Part shown: in pieces, positions 9,236 through 16,896 of the stretch | How positions within the stretch are numbered: position 1 is the first letter of the stretch | Layout: the number at the start of each line of letters is the position of its first letter | Origin: Brevibacterium permense | GTDB taxonomy: Bacteria; Actinomycetota; Actinomycetes; Actinomycetales; Brevibacteriaceae | NCBI RefSeq assembly: GCF_025506275.1 | Contig: NZ_QYCP01000086.1 | Location: forward strand, 1 to 64,000 | Length of the DNA stretch: 64,000 nucleotides | Reading direction: 5' to 3' | Translations under genes and position numbers: made by a program | The notes under the pieces: generated by a model | The model's input: only the letters and a program-made list of their open reading frames with translations | Told to the model about the DNA's origin: nothing | The model's database searches: none

Positions 9236-9748
9236 TCATTCCAAGGTGAGGAACAGGTCGGTGCGCATATCGGCGGGGTCCTCCTCGGGGCTGGGCTCGG
9301 TGACATAGAGTTCGATGAACGGCAACCCCGGATGGTGACCGGCCGCCATCACGTCCTTGAGCAGCTGCGCCCAGGATTCACCGAGCCCGTCATATCCGCC
9401 GAGATGGCTGCGCACGGCCATGGATCCGCCGGGCAGCTCCGCAGGGATGACGAGTCGACCGCCGGCGATCGGCTGCGCACTCTTCAGCCCCGCCGAGGTG
9501 GGGATACCGACCTGCAGATCCACCGTTTCGCTCGGCTGTCGAGTGTAGAGGGCGAAAGCCGGTCCCGCGGGTTGGAGGCCCGCTTCGGAGAGCACGGGGA
9601 AGAGACCGGAGAACGAGGCGTCGAAGAGTTCCGGCAGGTCTGACATGTGCACTTCACGCGCCTCGACCACCGCCGCCGGAGTGGCAGGGACCTCGATGAC
9701 GGTGAGTTCGGTGAACGGTTCGTCGCGCAGATAGGTCGGCTCTGACAT
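9236..9748 (-). CDS. GyrI-like/AraC effector-binding domain protein
   Basis: 170 residues. The start is set by an ATG at 9748 with an AGGAG ribosome site about ten bases upstream; a longer frame to 9823 has no such support. The whole protein looks like a stand-alone GyrI-like (SoxS/BmrR effector-binding) domain: alternating strands, then EAREVHMSDLPELFDASF and a C-terminal PFIELYVTEPSP segment. Such domains bind small hydrophobic ligands or gyrase. No DNA-binding domain is attached. The partner or ligand cannot be read from context. It converges on pknB and lies downstream of, and codirectional with, the pabA operon. Confidence 0.75.
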   Translation of the reverse strand: MSEPTYLRDEPFTELTVIEVPATPAAVVEAREVHMSDLPELFDASFSGLFPVLSEAGLQPAGPAFALYTRQPSETVDLQVGIPTSAGLKSAQPIAGGRLVIPAELPGGSMAVRSHLGGYDGLGESWAQLLKDVMAAGHHPGLPFIELYVTEPSPEEDPADMRTDLFLTLE

Positions 9749-9907
9749 CGTCGGTGTCTCCTGTTCGTCGGCAGTGCACGGCTCCTGAGGCCATGCACGG
9801 ATCCCGGCGCGGATTCGGATCATCTGAGCACAGGGATCACTGTGCTCACGATCATAACGATGGGCCGCCTCGGCGAGAACCCTGAGAACAGGGATCGGCG
9901 GGAATTC

Positions 9908-10552
9908 TCAGGCGATCGCGGTCGCCAGCGGCGACATGCCCGCCGCCGCCTGGGCGGCGCCTTCGAGACCGCACACCTCAAGCCAGTTGCCGAGCATGAG
10001 GTAGCCGCATTCCGTGAGCACGGATTCGGGGTGGAACTGGACGCCGAACAGGGGCTTCTCCCGATGTTCGATGGCCATGACGATGCCGTCGTCGGTGCGG
10101 GCGGTGACGGCGAACTTCTCGAGGTCGAGGGTCTCGTCGACGATCGCCAGCGAATGGTAGCGGGTGACTGTCAGCGGGCTCGGACAGCCGAAGAAGATGC
10201 CTTCGCCGTCGTGGGTGATGACCGAGGTCTTGCCGTGCATGAGCACGGGAGAGTGGGTGACCTCGGCGCCGAACACCTCGCCGAGTGCCTGATGGCCCAG
10301 GCAGACGCCGAACACGGGCATGCCGGCCGTCTCCGCCCAGGACAGAAGGGGCGGGCAGACCCCGGATTCTGCGGGCACGCCGGGGCCCGGGGACAGGAGC
10401 ACGCCGTCGTAGGCGCTCACGGTCTCAGCGATCGCGGAGGCGGGGATGTCGTCGTTGCGGACGACGTCGACATCCGCGCCGAGCTCACGCAGATAGGACA
10501 CGAGCGTGTAGACGAAGCTGTCGTAGTTGTCGATGACGAGGATCTTTGTCAT
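9908..10552 (-). CDS. pabA: Glutamine amidotransferase, anthranilate/aminodeoxychorismate synthase component II
   Basis: 214 residues. The start is the ATG at 10552, which overlaps the upstream stop (ATGA) and begins MTKILVIDNYDSFVYT. This is a class I GATase domain with the SPGPGVP loop, nucleophile Cys in GVCLGHQ and the His/Glu pair in HPES. It supplies ammonia from glutamine to component I for 4-amino-4-deoxychorismate or anthranilate. TrpG and PabA cannot be told apart by sequence alone. No trp or pab component I gene is in the window. The position next to pknB is the conserved actinobacterial one. Confidence 0.93.
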   Translation of the reverse strand: MTKILVIDNYDSFVYTLVSYLRELGADVDVVRNDDIPASAIAETVSAYDGVLLSPGPGVPAESGVCPPLLSWAETAGMPVFGVCLGHQALGEVFGAEVTHSPVLMHGKTSVITHDGEGIFFGCPSPLTVTRYHSLAIVDETLDLEKFAVTARTDDGIVMAIEHREKPLFGVQFHPESVLTECGYLMLGNWLEVCGLEGAAQAAAGMSPLATAIA

Positions 10553-10716
10553 TGTCCGCCTTCGGTCACTGTGGCGTTGTTGAAGGGCATGTACGGGGCG
10601 ATCACGGGGAAGACGTACTGCATGAGCAGCAGCACGACAGCCGCGATGAGGATGAGGGCGAGGATGAGCTTGACCACCCAATTGCCCGGGAGGATCCGCC
10701 AGATGAATGCGTACAT
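10549..10716 (-). CDS. Small conserved membrane protein (55 aa) between sortase and pabA
   Basis: 55 residues starting MYAFIWRILPGNWVVK. One long hydrophobic helix (about 14-38) is followed by PYMPFNNATVTEGGQ. The ATG at 10716 lies one base after the sortase stop and the stop overlaps the pabA start, so all three genes are coupled. An in-frame ATG at 10749 would add 11 residues inside the sortase gene and is less likely. Small proteins with this MYAxIWR...LPFN pattern recur beside pabA/trpG in actinobacteria (recollection of the family, function unknown). Confidence 0.8.
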   Translation of the reverse strand: MYAFIWRILPGNWVVKLILALILIAAVVLLLMQYVFPVIAPYMPFNNATVTEGGQ

Positions 10717-10717
10717 A

Positions 10718-11896
10718 TCAGGCACCGCCGTTCTTGCTGACCTTGTCATAGGCCTTCGAGTCCTTGATATTGTCCGGCGCTCCGTCGCCGGCCGGCGTCC
10801 AGTCCGTGAGTTCGGCGTAGGCGACGTAGCGCTCCCGGGCGGAGAACATCGGGTTGCAGGCCGTCATCGTCAGGATCCGGTCCTTGCCCTTGAAGTCGGG
10901 AGCGTCGGGCACGGGTGAGAGCACTTCGACGGCATCGGGGAGGATGATGTCGAAGTTGCGGAAGGTGTAGGTGTAGAAGCCGTCCTTCGTCTGGACGATG
11001 ATCTCATCGCCCGGGCGCAGATTCGCGATCTGGTTGAGCGGCTTGCCGTAGGTCACGCGGTGGCCGGCGATGGAGAAGTTCCCGACTTCGCCCGGCATCG
11101 CCGAGTTCGGATAGCGGCCCACACCCATCCGGTTGAGCACGGGTTCGAGGTCGACGCCCTCGGCGACGGTGCGGTAGTAGTCGTCGCCGAAGCGCGGGAT
11201 GTAGAAGATGCCGAAGGCCTCGTTCTTGCCCACAGGGTCGGAGACCACTGGTTCGTCCGGGTCGTCGGGCAGCTCGTTCGGATCCTGGTTCGCCCAGTCC
11301 TGAGTGAGTTCGTCGGCGAGCACTTCGTTGTCGCGGTTCGCCTGGATATCCGTCCACCACAGCTGCCAGACGACGAAGAGGATGAGGACGAGACCGGCCG
11401 TGATGCACAGTTCGCCGAAGGTGCGCACGGTCCCGCGGATCGGGCCCAGCGGTTCCTTCTCCACGGGCTGGCGTCGCCGCTGGCGGCGGGTCTGAGGCCG
11501 GCCCTGAGGTTGGGGTGCGGCCTGCGGTTGGCGTTGATCCTCGCCGACGTGGCCGTGCGTCTGCGGTCCACCGTGACCCTGGGGGACCGCGGGCATGGCC
11601 TGTGTAGCCTGCGCGTGCGTCGGGTGGGGCTGTTCGTAGACGGGTGGGGCGTCGGAGTAGACGGCGGTCGGTTCGCCCTGGGCTGCGGCGGCTTCGGCTT
11701 CCCTACGTCGCAGCTCGCGTCGGCTGGGCAACGGCTGATCGCCGGCGGCACCGGAACCACCTGCAGACTGATCGGCGGAGTGACCGAGCTGCTGGTCACC
11801 GTAGTCAGATGGAGCCTGCCGTCTCTGAGCAGGACGGATAGTGGGTCGCGAGGGCGGATTCACGCCCGGTTCGTTACCCGAGGAGGAACTATTCAC
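10718..11896 (-). CDS. Class E sortase
   Basis: 392 residues from a GTG at 11896 that has GGAG eight bases upstream; an upstream GTG at 11959 would add 21 residues but lacks a ribosome site. The N-terminal third is a disordered, Pro/Gln/Arg-rich cytoplasmic region. One membrane helix follows (ITAGLVLILFVVWQLWW), then the sortase barrel. Catalytic residues are visible: His in SIAGHRVTYG, Cys in TMTACNP and Arg in ARERYV. Class E sortases cleave LAxTG-type signals and attach proteins to the wall. Heads the sortase-small protein-pabA operon. Confidence 0.9.
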   Translation of the reverse strand: MNSSSSGNEPGVNPPSRPTIRPAQRRQAPSDYGDQQLGHSADQSAGGSGAAGDQPLPSRRELRRREAEAAAAQGEPTAVYSDAPPVYEQPHPTHAQATQAMPAVPQGHGGPQTHGHVGEDQRQPQAAPQPQGRPQTRRQRRRQPVEKEPLGPIRGTVRTFGELCITAGLVLILFVVWQLWWTDIQANRDNEVLADELTQDWANQDPNELPDDPDEPVVSDPVGKNEAFGIFYIPRFGDDYYRTVAEGVDLEPVLNRMGVGRYPNSAMPGEVGNFSIAGHRVTYGKPLNQIANLRPGDEIIVQTKDGFYTYTFRNFDIILPDAVEVLSPVPDAPDFKGKDRILTMTACNPMFSARERYVAYAELTDWTPAGDGAPDNIKDSKAYDKVSKNGGA

Positions 11897-12031
11897 CACT
11901 TCTGCTCCGTGACTGTCACTGCATTGTCGGGGGCCGTCGAAGAAGACAGGCGGGGACACCCCTATGCACTTTATCCTATGAGAATCATTGTTCGGGGCGC
12001 GCTCGGGGCGCTTTCAGGGTAGTCGGAGTTT

Positions 12032-12060
12032 TTCACTGTGACCCCCGCCCCGAGTAGACT
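12032..12060 (+). promoter_or_regulatory. Candidate sigma-A-type promoter of crgA
   Basis: TTCACT at 12032-12037, a 17-bp spacer, then TAGACT at 12055-12060. Transcription would start near 12067, about 60 bases before the crgA GTG. The same TAGACT hexamer stands before the genes at 14665 and 23814. Confidence 0.5.
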
Positions 12061-12127
12061 GGTCTGCGATCGTCCCCAACCATTCATTCGGCGACCTCAA
12101 CGACGGTCGGCCGACAAAGGAGTACTT

Positions 12128-12799
12128 GTGGCCAAGTCCAAAGGACGCCCCCAGCGCACTTCTCGCACTTCGTCGGCGGCCAAGGCGAAGCAGGCCGAAA
12201 CCGCAGAAGCGGTCGAAGCGACCGAGGCCGAGGAACTCGAGACCGAATCGCTCGACACCGATGCCGCCGAGGTAGCTGACACCGAGTCGGATGCGACGGA
12301 GTCTGCTGCGGATGATCTGAAGGACGATTCCGCGAAGGACTCAGCGACCGCGGCAGCCGGGAAGAAGGACAAAGCGTCGAAGGAAGAGAAGTCGGCCACG
12401 AAGTCCGACTCGACCAAGAACGAGAAGTCGGCCAAGGATGCCAAGTCGTCGAAGACATCCGACTCGAAGGCCTCTGATTCCAAATCATCGGCCTCCAAGA
12501 CAACCGGCTCGAAGAGTGCGGCCGCCAAGCGCACGTCCCGCTCGGGCAATCCCGCCAAGCGCCCGCAGGGTCGCAAGACCGCGAGCTATACCTCGACCTC
12601 GGGCCAGCAGACCATCAAACCGAACCCGAGCTGGTTCCTGCCGGTCCTCATCGGCCTCCTGCTCATCGGCCTGATCTGGCTCGTCACCTTCTACATCACC
12701 CAGGGCGCTTTCCCCGTCGAAGCGTGGGGCAACTGGAACATCCTCATCGGCTTCGCCTTCTTCGTGGCGGGTCTGATCATGTCCACACGCTGGCGGTAG
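12128..12799 (+). CDS. crgA: CrgA-type cell division protein with long charged N-terminal extension
   Basis: 223 residues from a GTG at 12128 preceded by AAAGGAG. The C-terminal 65 residues are the CrgA core: KPNPSWFLPVLIG, two membrane helices, and GNWNILIGFAFFVAGLIMS before TRWR. CrgA is a septal membrane protein that scaffolds FtsZ, FtsI and CwsA (mycobacteria) or inhibits FtsZ (Streptomyces). Family members are usually about 90 residues. Here about 150 extra residues precede the core: first acidic (Ala/Glu/Asp/Thr), then basic (Lys/Ser/Arg), predicted disordered. An alternative late start would leave the good ribosome site unexplained. Confidence 0.9.
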   Translation: MAKSKGRPQRTSRTSSAAKAKQAETAEAVEATEAEELETESLDTDAAEVADTESDATESAADDLKDDSAKDSATAAAGKKDKASKEEKSATKSDSTKNEKSAKDAKSSKTSDSKASDSKSSASKTTGSKSAAAKRTSRSGNPAKRPQGRKTASYTSTSGQQTIKPNPSWFLPVLIGLLLIGLIWLVTFYITQGAFPVEAWGNWNILIGFAFFVAGLIMSTRWR

Positions 12800-12822
12800 C
12801 CGACCCCGGCCGCAATCGCTCC

Positions 12823-12884
12823 GATTGTCTGGTCGATCCGCGGTGATTCCGAGCTCTGAATCACCGCGGATCGACCAGACAATC
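12823..12884. repeat. 27-bp perfect inverted repeat after crgA
   Basis: Arms 12823-12849 and 12858-12884 are exact reverse complements around an 8-base loop. It lies 23 bases after the crgA stop and probably acts as a terminator hairpin, although no T-run follows. No second copy of this sequence was seen in the window. Confidence 0.85.
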
Positions 12885-12931
12885 TGCATTCACCGGTCCC
12901 CCTCGCTCCGACAGCGGCGCCCCGGTATCAA

Positions 12932-13070
12932 CAATCCACAAGCGACGAGTTATACCCAAGCTGGGTGAGTCGCTTGTGGAAAACTTATTTTGAGCCTCTG
13001 ACCAAGCTAAACACACGAGTGTAAGTTATCCACGTTGTGGATAGAGCTTGTGGACAAAGAATTTTCCACT
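12932..13070. promoter_or_regulatory. DnaA-box cluster remote from oriC
   Basis: Against TTATCCACA/TTGTCCACA the following are seen: 12975-12983 (reverse TTTTCCACA), 13026-13034 (TTATCCACG), 13036-13044 (reverse CTATCCACA), 13049-13057 (reverse TTGTCCACA) and weaker 12932-12940 and 13062-13070 (TTTTCCACT). The first pair is embedded in a 12-bp inverted repeat (12935-12946 with 12969-12980). A small ACCCA/TGGGT palindrome lies between its arms. The site is about 35 kb from dnaA. Binding by DnaA is inferred. Confidence 0.65.
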
Positions 13071-13206
13071 GCAGAGTGCACACAAAACGGCTTTTGTCTG
13101 GTAGAAGCCTGATAGCACCTGTGCGACTCCGCCCAGCAGTCGAAATCGTCGCACTCTGCGACTGAGTCCAGGGGCCTCAGCCGAGTTCGGAATCCGAGCT
13201 CCGAGC

Positions 13207-13911
13207 TCAGGGCAGGGCTGAGAGGCTGGCCAGCTTCCACGCTCCGCCGGCCGCCAGGAGCACCACCAGACCAACCGAGGTCGACGTGAACACGAGCGTC
13301 CGTGAGCGCTGCGGCCCGAGCAGCCCCGCACAGCCGAGCACGAATCCGGTGAGCAGACCGCCGAGGTGGGACTCCCAGGACACGCCCGCGACGAGGAATC
13401 CATAGCCGAAGTTGAGCGCGACGAACACGAGCACTCCGGCGATGTTCCGGTCGAGCCGACGGGTCGGGGCCAAGAGGACACCGACGATCGCGAACACTGC
13501 GCCCGAAGCACCGATATGATGCGTCACCCAAGCGACGCTGAGGGGATCGGCCAGCAGGAGCACCACGGCCGAACCGCCCGCAGTGCCGATGATGTAGACG
13601 GTCAGGAACTTCCAATGCCCCAACGCCCGCTCGACGAAGGATCCGAAGAAGAACAGTCCGATCATGTTCGCCAGCAGGTGAAACGGTGAGGGCTCTTCGT
13701 GAACGAGGGCGACCGTGAGCACCCGCCACGGCTGTTCGAGCGTGAGTGCAGGCACGAAGCTCAGCCGGCGCAGCAGGTCGAGGCCGGGAATGAGCTCCGC
13801 GAGGAACGCCACGATGGTGACGATGAGGAGCGTGCGGGTGATCAGCGGCGGGGATGCAGAGAGGGCCCGGCCGGTTTCCCGTGCCGAGCCCTCCTCAGGT
13901 GTGTCCATCAC
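13207..13911 (-). CDS. Rhomboid-family intramembrane serine protease
   Basis: 234 residues (GTG ATG start at 13911/13908). It is a six-helix rhomboid core with the catalytic Ser in HIGASGAVF (GxSG) and the His in WESHLGG on a later helix. The conserved HLLANM segment (helix 2) is also present. Rhomboids cut substrates within the membrane. Actinobacterial substrates are mostly unknown and none is suggested by the neighbours. It converges with crgA and is followed, on its own strand, by the DnaA-box spacer. Confidence 0.92.
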   Translation of the reverse strand: MMDTPEEGSARETGRALSASPPLITRTLLIVTIVAFLAELIPGLDLLRRLSFVPALTLEQPWRVLTVALVHEEPSPFHLLANMIGLFFFGSFVERALGHWKFLTVYIIGTAGGSAVVLLLADPLSVAWVTHHIGASGAVFAIVGVLLAPTRRLDRNIAGVLVFVALNFGYGFLVAGVSWESHLGGLLTGFVLGCAGLLGPQRSRTLVFTSTSVGLVVLLAAGGAWKLASLSALP

Positions 13912-13946
13912 ACCATGGTACTCAGCGGTCCTCTACGGACAGTGAC

Positions 13947-14489
13947 TCACTTCGCGGTGACGTCGACCTTCTCGATGACGACCGGCTCGACCGGCTTGTC
14001 CATCGCAGCGGTGCGCACACCCTCGATCTCGTCGACGACCCCCTGCGAGGCTTCGTCGGCAACCTCACCGAAGATAGTGTGCTTGCCATTGAGCCAAGGG
14101 GTCTCGGCGGTGGTGATGAAGAACTGCGAGCCGTTGGTGCCGCGTCCCATCTGCTTGCCGGCGTTGGCCATGGCCAGCAGGTACTTGCGGTCGAACTGCA
14201 GTTCGGGGTGGATCTCGTCATCGAAGGTGTAGCCGGGTCCGCCGGTGCCGGTGCCCAGCGGGCAGCCGCCCTGGATCATGAAGTTCGAGATGATGCGGTG
14301 GAAGCCGAGTCCGTCGAAGAACGGGCGCTTGGTCGGCTCGCCGGTCGAGGGATCGGTGAACTCACGCTCACCCTGGGCGAGTTCGACGAAGTTGGCCACG
14401 GTCTTCGGAGCATGATTGCCGAAGAGGTTGATGGTGATGTCACCGTGGTTGGTGTGCAGGACTGCGGTATGTGTCGAAGCTGTAGTCAT
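13947..14489 (-). CDS. ppiA: Cyclophilin-type peptidyl-prolyl isomerase
   Basis: 180 residues, cytoplasmic, no signal peptide. The cyclophilin signature is intact: FHRIISNFMIQGG, the GTGTGGPGYTF loop, NGSQFFITT and HTIFGEV. It catalyses cis-trans isomerisation of Xaa-Pro bonds. The location near the pknB/crgA/rhomboid group matches mycobacterial ppiA. A GCCGAGGCGGC motif stands just upstream (14506-14516). Confidence 0.95.
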   Translation of the reverse strand: MTTASTHTAVLHTNHGDITINLFGNHAPKTVANFVELAQGEREFTDPSTGEPTKRPFFDGLGFHRIISNFMIQGGCPLGTGTGGPGYTFDDEIHPELQFDRKYLLAMANAGKQMGRGTNGSQFFITTAETPWLNGKHTIFGEVADEASQGVVDEIEGVRTAAMDKPVEPVVIEKVDVTAK

Positions 14490-14664
14490 GCCTTCATTCT
14501 TCCACGCCGAGGCGGCGAATGCAGTTTCGCACCAGGTCCATTGCCCAACCTGTCAGGCGATCCGCAGACAATTCGATGACGTCCGCTGTCCACAGGGTTG
14601 CCCCTAGGCCGTAGACTGGTCAATGATCACCTGACCACAGACATCTAAGGATTGGGAACTGTTT

Positions 14665-15405
14665 ATGTCGAAGAAGCCCACTCGAGATCAGCTCACTTCG
14701 AAGCTCGATTCCGCGAAGCAGACGTCGCTCCGAGTCCTGGCAGATGCCAGCGAGAACGCAGCCCCTAAGCTGCGTGAGGCCGCAGACAAGGCTCGCCCCC
14801 AGGTCGAGGCTCTGGCCGGCAAGGCCGAAGAGTTCGCTGAGAAGGCGCGTCCGCAGGTCGAAGCTCTCGCCGACAAGGCCAATCATCGGGTCCACGACTG
14901 GGCCGACAAGCTCGAGTCCTACCGCCCCGAAGCCACCGAACGCGCCGGCAAGTTCGCATCGAACGCCGCGACTTCGCTGTCCGCTGCCGAGACCCCGAAG
15001 CTCATCGATGACCTGGCTGTCCGCCTCACCGGTGACAAGAAGGCCATGAAGAAGGCCCGCAAGGCTCTCGCCAACGCCGGCAAGCGCATCGAGAAGGACA
15101 CCGCTCGCAAGTCCGGTGGCGGAAAGGCCGCACTTGTGTGGACCCTCGTCATCGGTTCGGCCGCCGGAATCGGCTACTACGTGTGGAAGAAGGCCCAGCC
15201 GGTCGAGGATCCCTGGTCGACCCCGCTGCCGAACAACCGTCCCGCCGATGCCCGTCCGGTCGGTTCCACCCCGGCTTCGCGCCAGGCCGCGGCCACCGAG
15301 GTCTCGCAGACCGCTGTGCCCTCGACCAAGGCTGAGGCCGCGGACGAGGTCCCCGCACCGAAGCCGGCCGTCAAGCCTGCCGAAGGCTCCGACGCCAAGC
15401 ACTGA
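14665..15405 (+). CDS. Helical membrane-anchored protein of unknown function
   Basis: 246 residues, ATG after a weak ribosome site; a TAGACT -10 lies at 14612-14617. Residues 1-150 are Ala/Glu/Lys-rich amphipathic helix, with the segment ARPQVEALA occurring twice. One membrane helix follows (about 155-173, LVWTLVIGSAAGIGYYVW), then a Pro/Ala-rich tail of about 70 residues. The layout resembles the YtxH-like or DUF5324-like actinobacterial stress and envelope proteins, but I do not recognise a defined family with certainty. No enzyme motif is visible. Confidence 0.8.
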   Translation: MSKKPTRDQLTSKLDSAKQTSLRVLADASENAAPKLREAADKARPQVEALAGKAEEFAEKARPQVEALADKANHRVHDWADKLESYRPEATERAGKFASNAATSLSAAETPKLIDDLAVRLTGDKKAMKKARKALANAGKRIEKDTARKSGGGKAALVWTLVIGSAAGIGYYVWKKAQPVEDPWSTPLPNNRPADARPVGSTPASRQAAATEVSQTAVPSTKAEAADEVPAPKPAVKPAEGSDAKH

Positions 15406-15472
15406 GTCACTGACGACTGATCAGTCACGCTGGTCAGTCACCAGGCGAATCCACGGATTCGCATCACCGTCG

Positions 15473-15507
15473 CCGAGGCGGCCCACCATTACGGTGGGCC
15501 GCCTCGG
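15473..15507 (+). terminator. Hairpin terminator containing the GCCGAGGCGG motif
   Basis: A 15-bp perfect stem (15473-15487 with 15493-15507) around a 5-base loop, followed by TGTTTCTG. It lies 67 bases after the stop of the gene ending at 15405. Confidence 0.85.
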
Positions 15508-15527
15508 TGTTTCTGTGGGTGTTGCCT

Positions 15528-15599
15528 CCTTCTTGCTACCCGACGGCGGCCCAGCAACCTGGCGCGAGGTTGCTGGGCCGCCGTCGGGTAGCAAGAAGG
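15528..15599. repeat. Family A long inverted repeat, copy 1 (33-bp arms)
   Basis: Arms 15528-15560 and 15567-15599 are exact reverse complements around GGCGCG. It sits ten bases from the stop of the minus-strand transporter gene, between convergent genes. The inner arm GACGGCGGCCCAGCAACCT is shared with the palindrome at 39340-39395. Confidence 0.9.
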
Positions 15600-15609
15600 G
15601 AGGGAGAGC

Positions 15610-16896
15610 CTATTCGGGGTCGAGGACCTCGCGCCCGCCTCGGGGGAAGCCTCCGGCACGGCGAGCGGCCACGAGACCGGTGATCGTGAACGCGAGGGTG
15701 GCGGCGAGGATGAGCAGCAGCGGTGCCGTCCACCCGCCAGTCGCGGTATTGAGCCAACCGGCGAACGGCGGGGCCAAGGTCGCTGCGAGGTACCCGCCGA
15801 ACTGCACGCGCGCCGATGCTGACGCGGTCTGGGCGTCGCTGCCGGCGGTACGGGCGATGATCGAGAAGATCGCCGTGAACCCGCCGCCCTGGGCGATGCC
15901 GCCGGTGGTCGCCCACAGCCAGTACGCGCCGGGGGCCGCCAGCAGACCCACAGGCAGGGACAGCCAGAGCGCGGCGACGATCGCCACGGGCACCCACGGC
16001 TTCGCCTTCACAGCCAGCAGCGGCACTCCGAAGGCGCCGAGGATCGCCGCGATCTGGAACAGAGATGCCGTGCCTCCCGCGGCGGTCGGGGCGAGCCCGA
16101 TCGTGTCGCCGAGGTAGCTCGGCAGCCAGGTCGTCGTCACGTAGTAGGCGGTCGACTGCCCGGAGAACGTGATGATGAGCAGCGCGATGATCACTCGGAA
16201 GGAGCCGGGAGCCTCGGCCCACGACTGCTTCGCGGCGGGGGCGGCCGCCTCGGCGAGTGAAGGGTCAGTCGAATCGACGGCCTCCGCGGCAGCTCGGGCG
16301 GCTTCCCCCTCGCGGCGCACGCGCACGCGGATGAGCACCATCCAGAAACCGAGCCCAGCGAGGGCGAGAACGCTCCATGCGGCCAGCGCCCAGCGCCAAC
16401 CGAAGGCCGCGGCCAGCGGGCCGGTGCCGATGAGGGTGGCCATCGACCCGACGTTCATCATCGCCGAGTACAGGCCGGTGACCATTGACACCTGTTCCCA
16501 CGGGACCTCGCGGCGGATGAGGACGGGCACGACTATATTGCCCAGGGTGATCGCGAGGCCGATGATTCCGGTGCCCACGAGCACGAGCCAGGACGGACCG
16601 ACCGACCTCAGAACTGTGCCCAGCAGGACACCGGACAGACAGGCGAGAACCGTGGCTTCGGCCCCGAGGCGGGTGATGAACTTCCCCGCCAGCGGCGTGG
16701 CCAGGGCGAACAGCAGAACCGGCAGACCGGTGAGGAGACCGAGTCCGGCCGCGCTGAATCCCGTGCCCTCCTGGATGTCGGGCAGGATCGCCGTCGGCGC
16801 GATGATCGGGGTGCGCAGGTTGAGGGCGAGGATGACGATGCCCAGAACGATCCAGGGCAGCATCCTCTTCGCGGAGGGCCGGTGAGGCGAACTCAC
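15610..16896 (-). CDS. MFS transporter, CynX/NimT family
   Basis: 428 residues from a GTG at 16896 that overlaps the argS stop (ATGTGA). Twelve hydrophobic helices are expected. The N-terminal LNLRTPIIAP and RLGAEATVLACLSGVLLGT segments fit the CynX/NimT branch (cyanate and nitroimidazole-type transporters). The substrate cannot be read. Translational coupling to argS is probably incidental to function but should tie its expression to argS. The gene converges with the one ending at 15405, with two hairpins between them. Confidence 0.85.
   Translation of the reverse strand: MSSPHRPSAKRMLPWIVLGIVILALNLRTPIIAPTAILPDIQEGTGFSAAGLGLLTGLPVLLFALATPLAGKFITRLGAEATVLACLSGVLLGTVLRSVGPSWLVLVGTGIIGLAITLGNIVVPVLIRREVPWEQVSMVTGLYSAMMNVGSMATLIGTGPLAAAFGWRWALAAWSVLALAGLGFWMVLIRVRVRREGEAARAAAEAVDSTDPSLAEAAAPAAKQSWAEAPGSFRVIIALLIITFSGQSTAYYVTTTWLPSYLGDTIGLAPTAAGGTASLFQIAAILGAFGVPLLAVKAKPWVPVAIVAALWLSLPVGLLAAPGAYWLWATTGGIAQGGGFTAIFSIIARTAGSDAQTASASARVQFGGYLAATLAPPFAGWLNTATGGWTAPLLLILAATLAFTITGLVAARRAGGFPRGGREVLDPE

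Larger units (their letters stand above)
12800..13206. other. Gene-free spacer crgA-rhomboid with hairpin and DnaA boxes
   Basis: A 407-bp space between convergent genes. It holds a 27-bp perfect inverted repeat (12823-12884), then a DnaA-box cluster (12932-13070). The remainder up to 13206 shows no coding signal that I can support. Confidence 0.8.

Noticed and set aside
11060-12022. Plus-strand frame opposite the sortase gene
   Set aside because: No ribosome site and no family. The sortase has its catalytic residues on the other strand.
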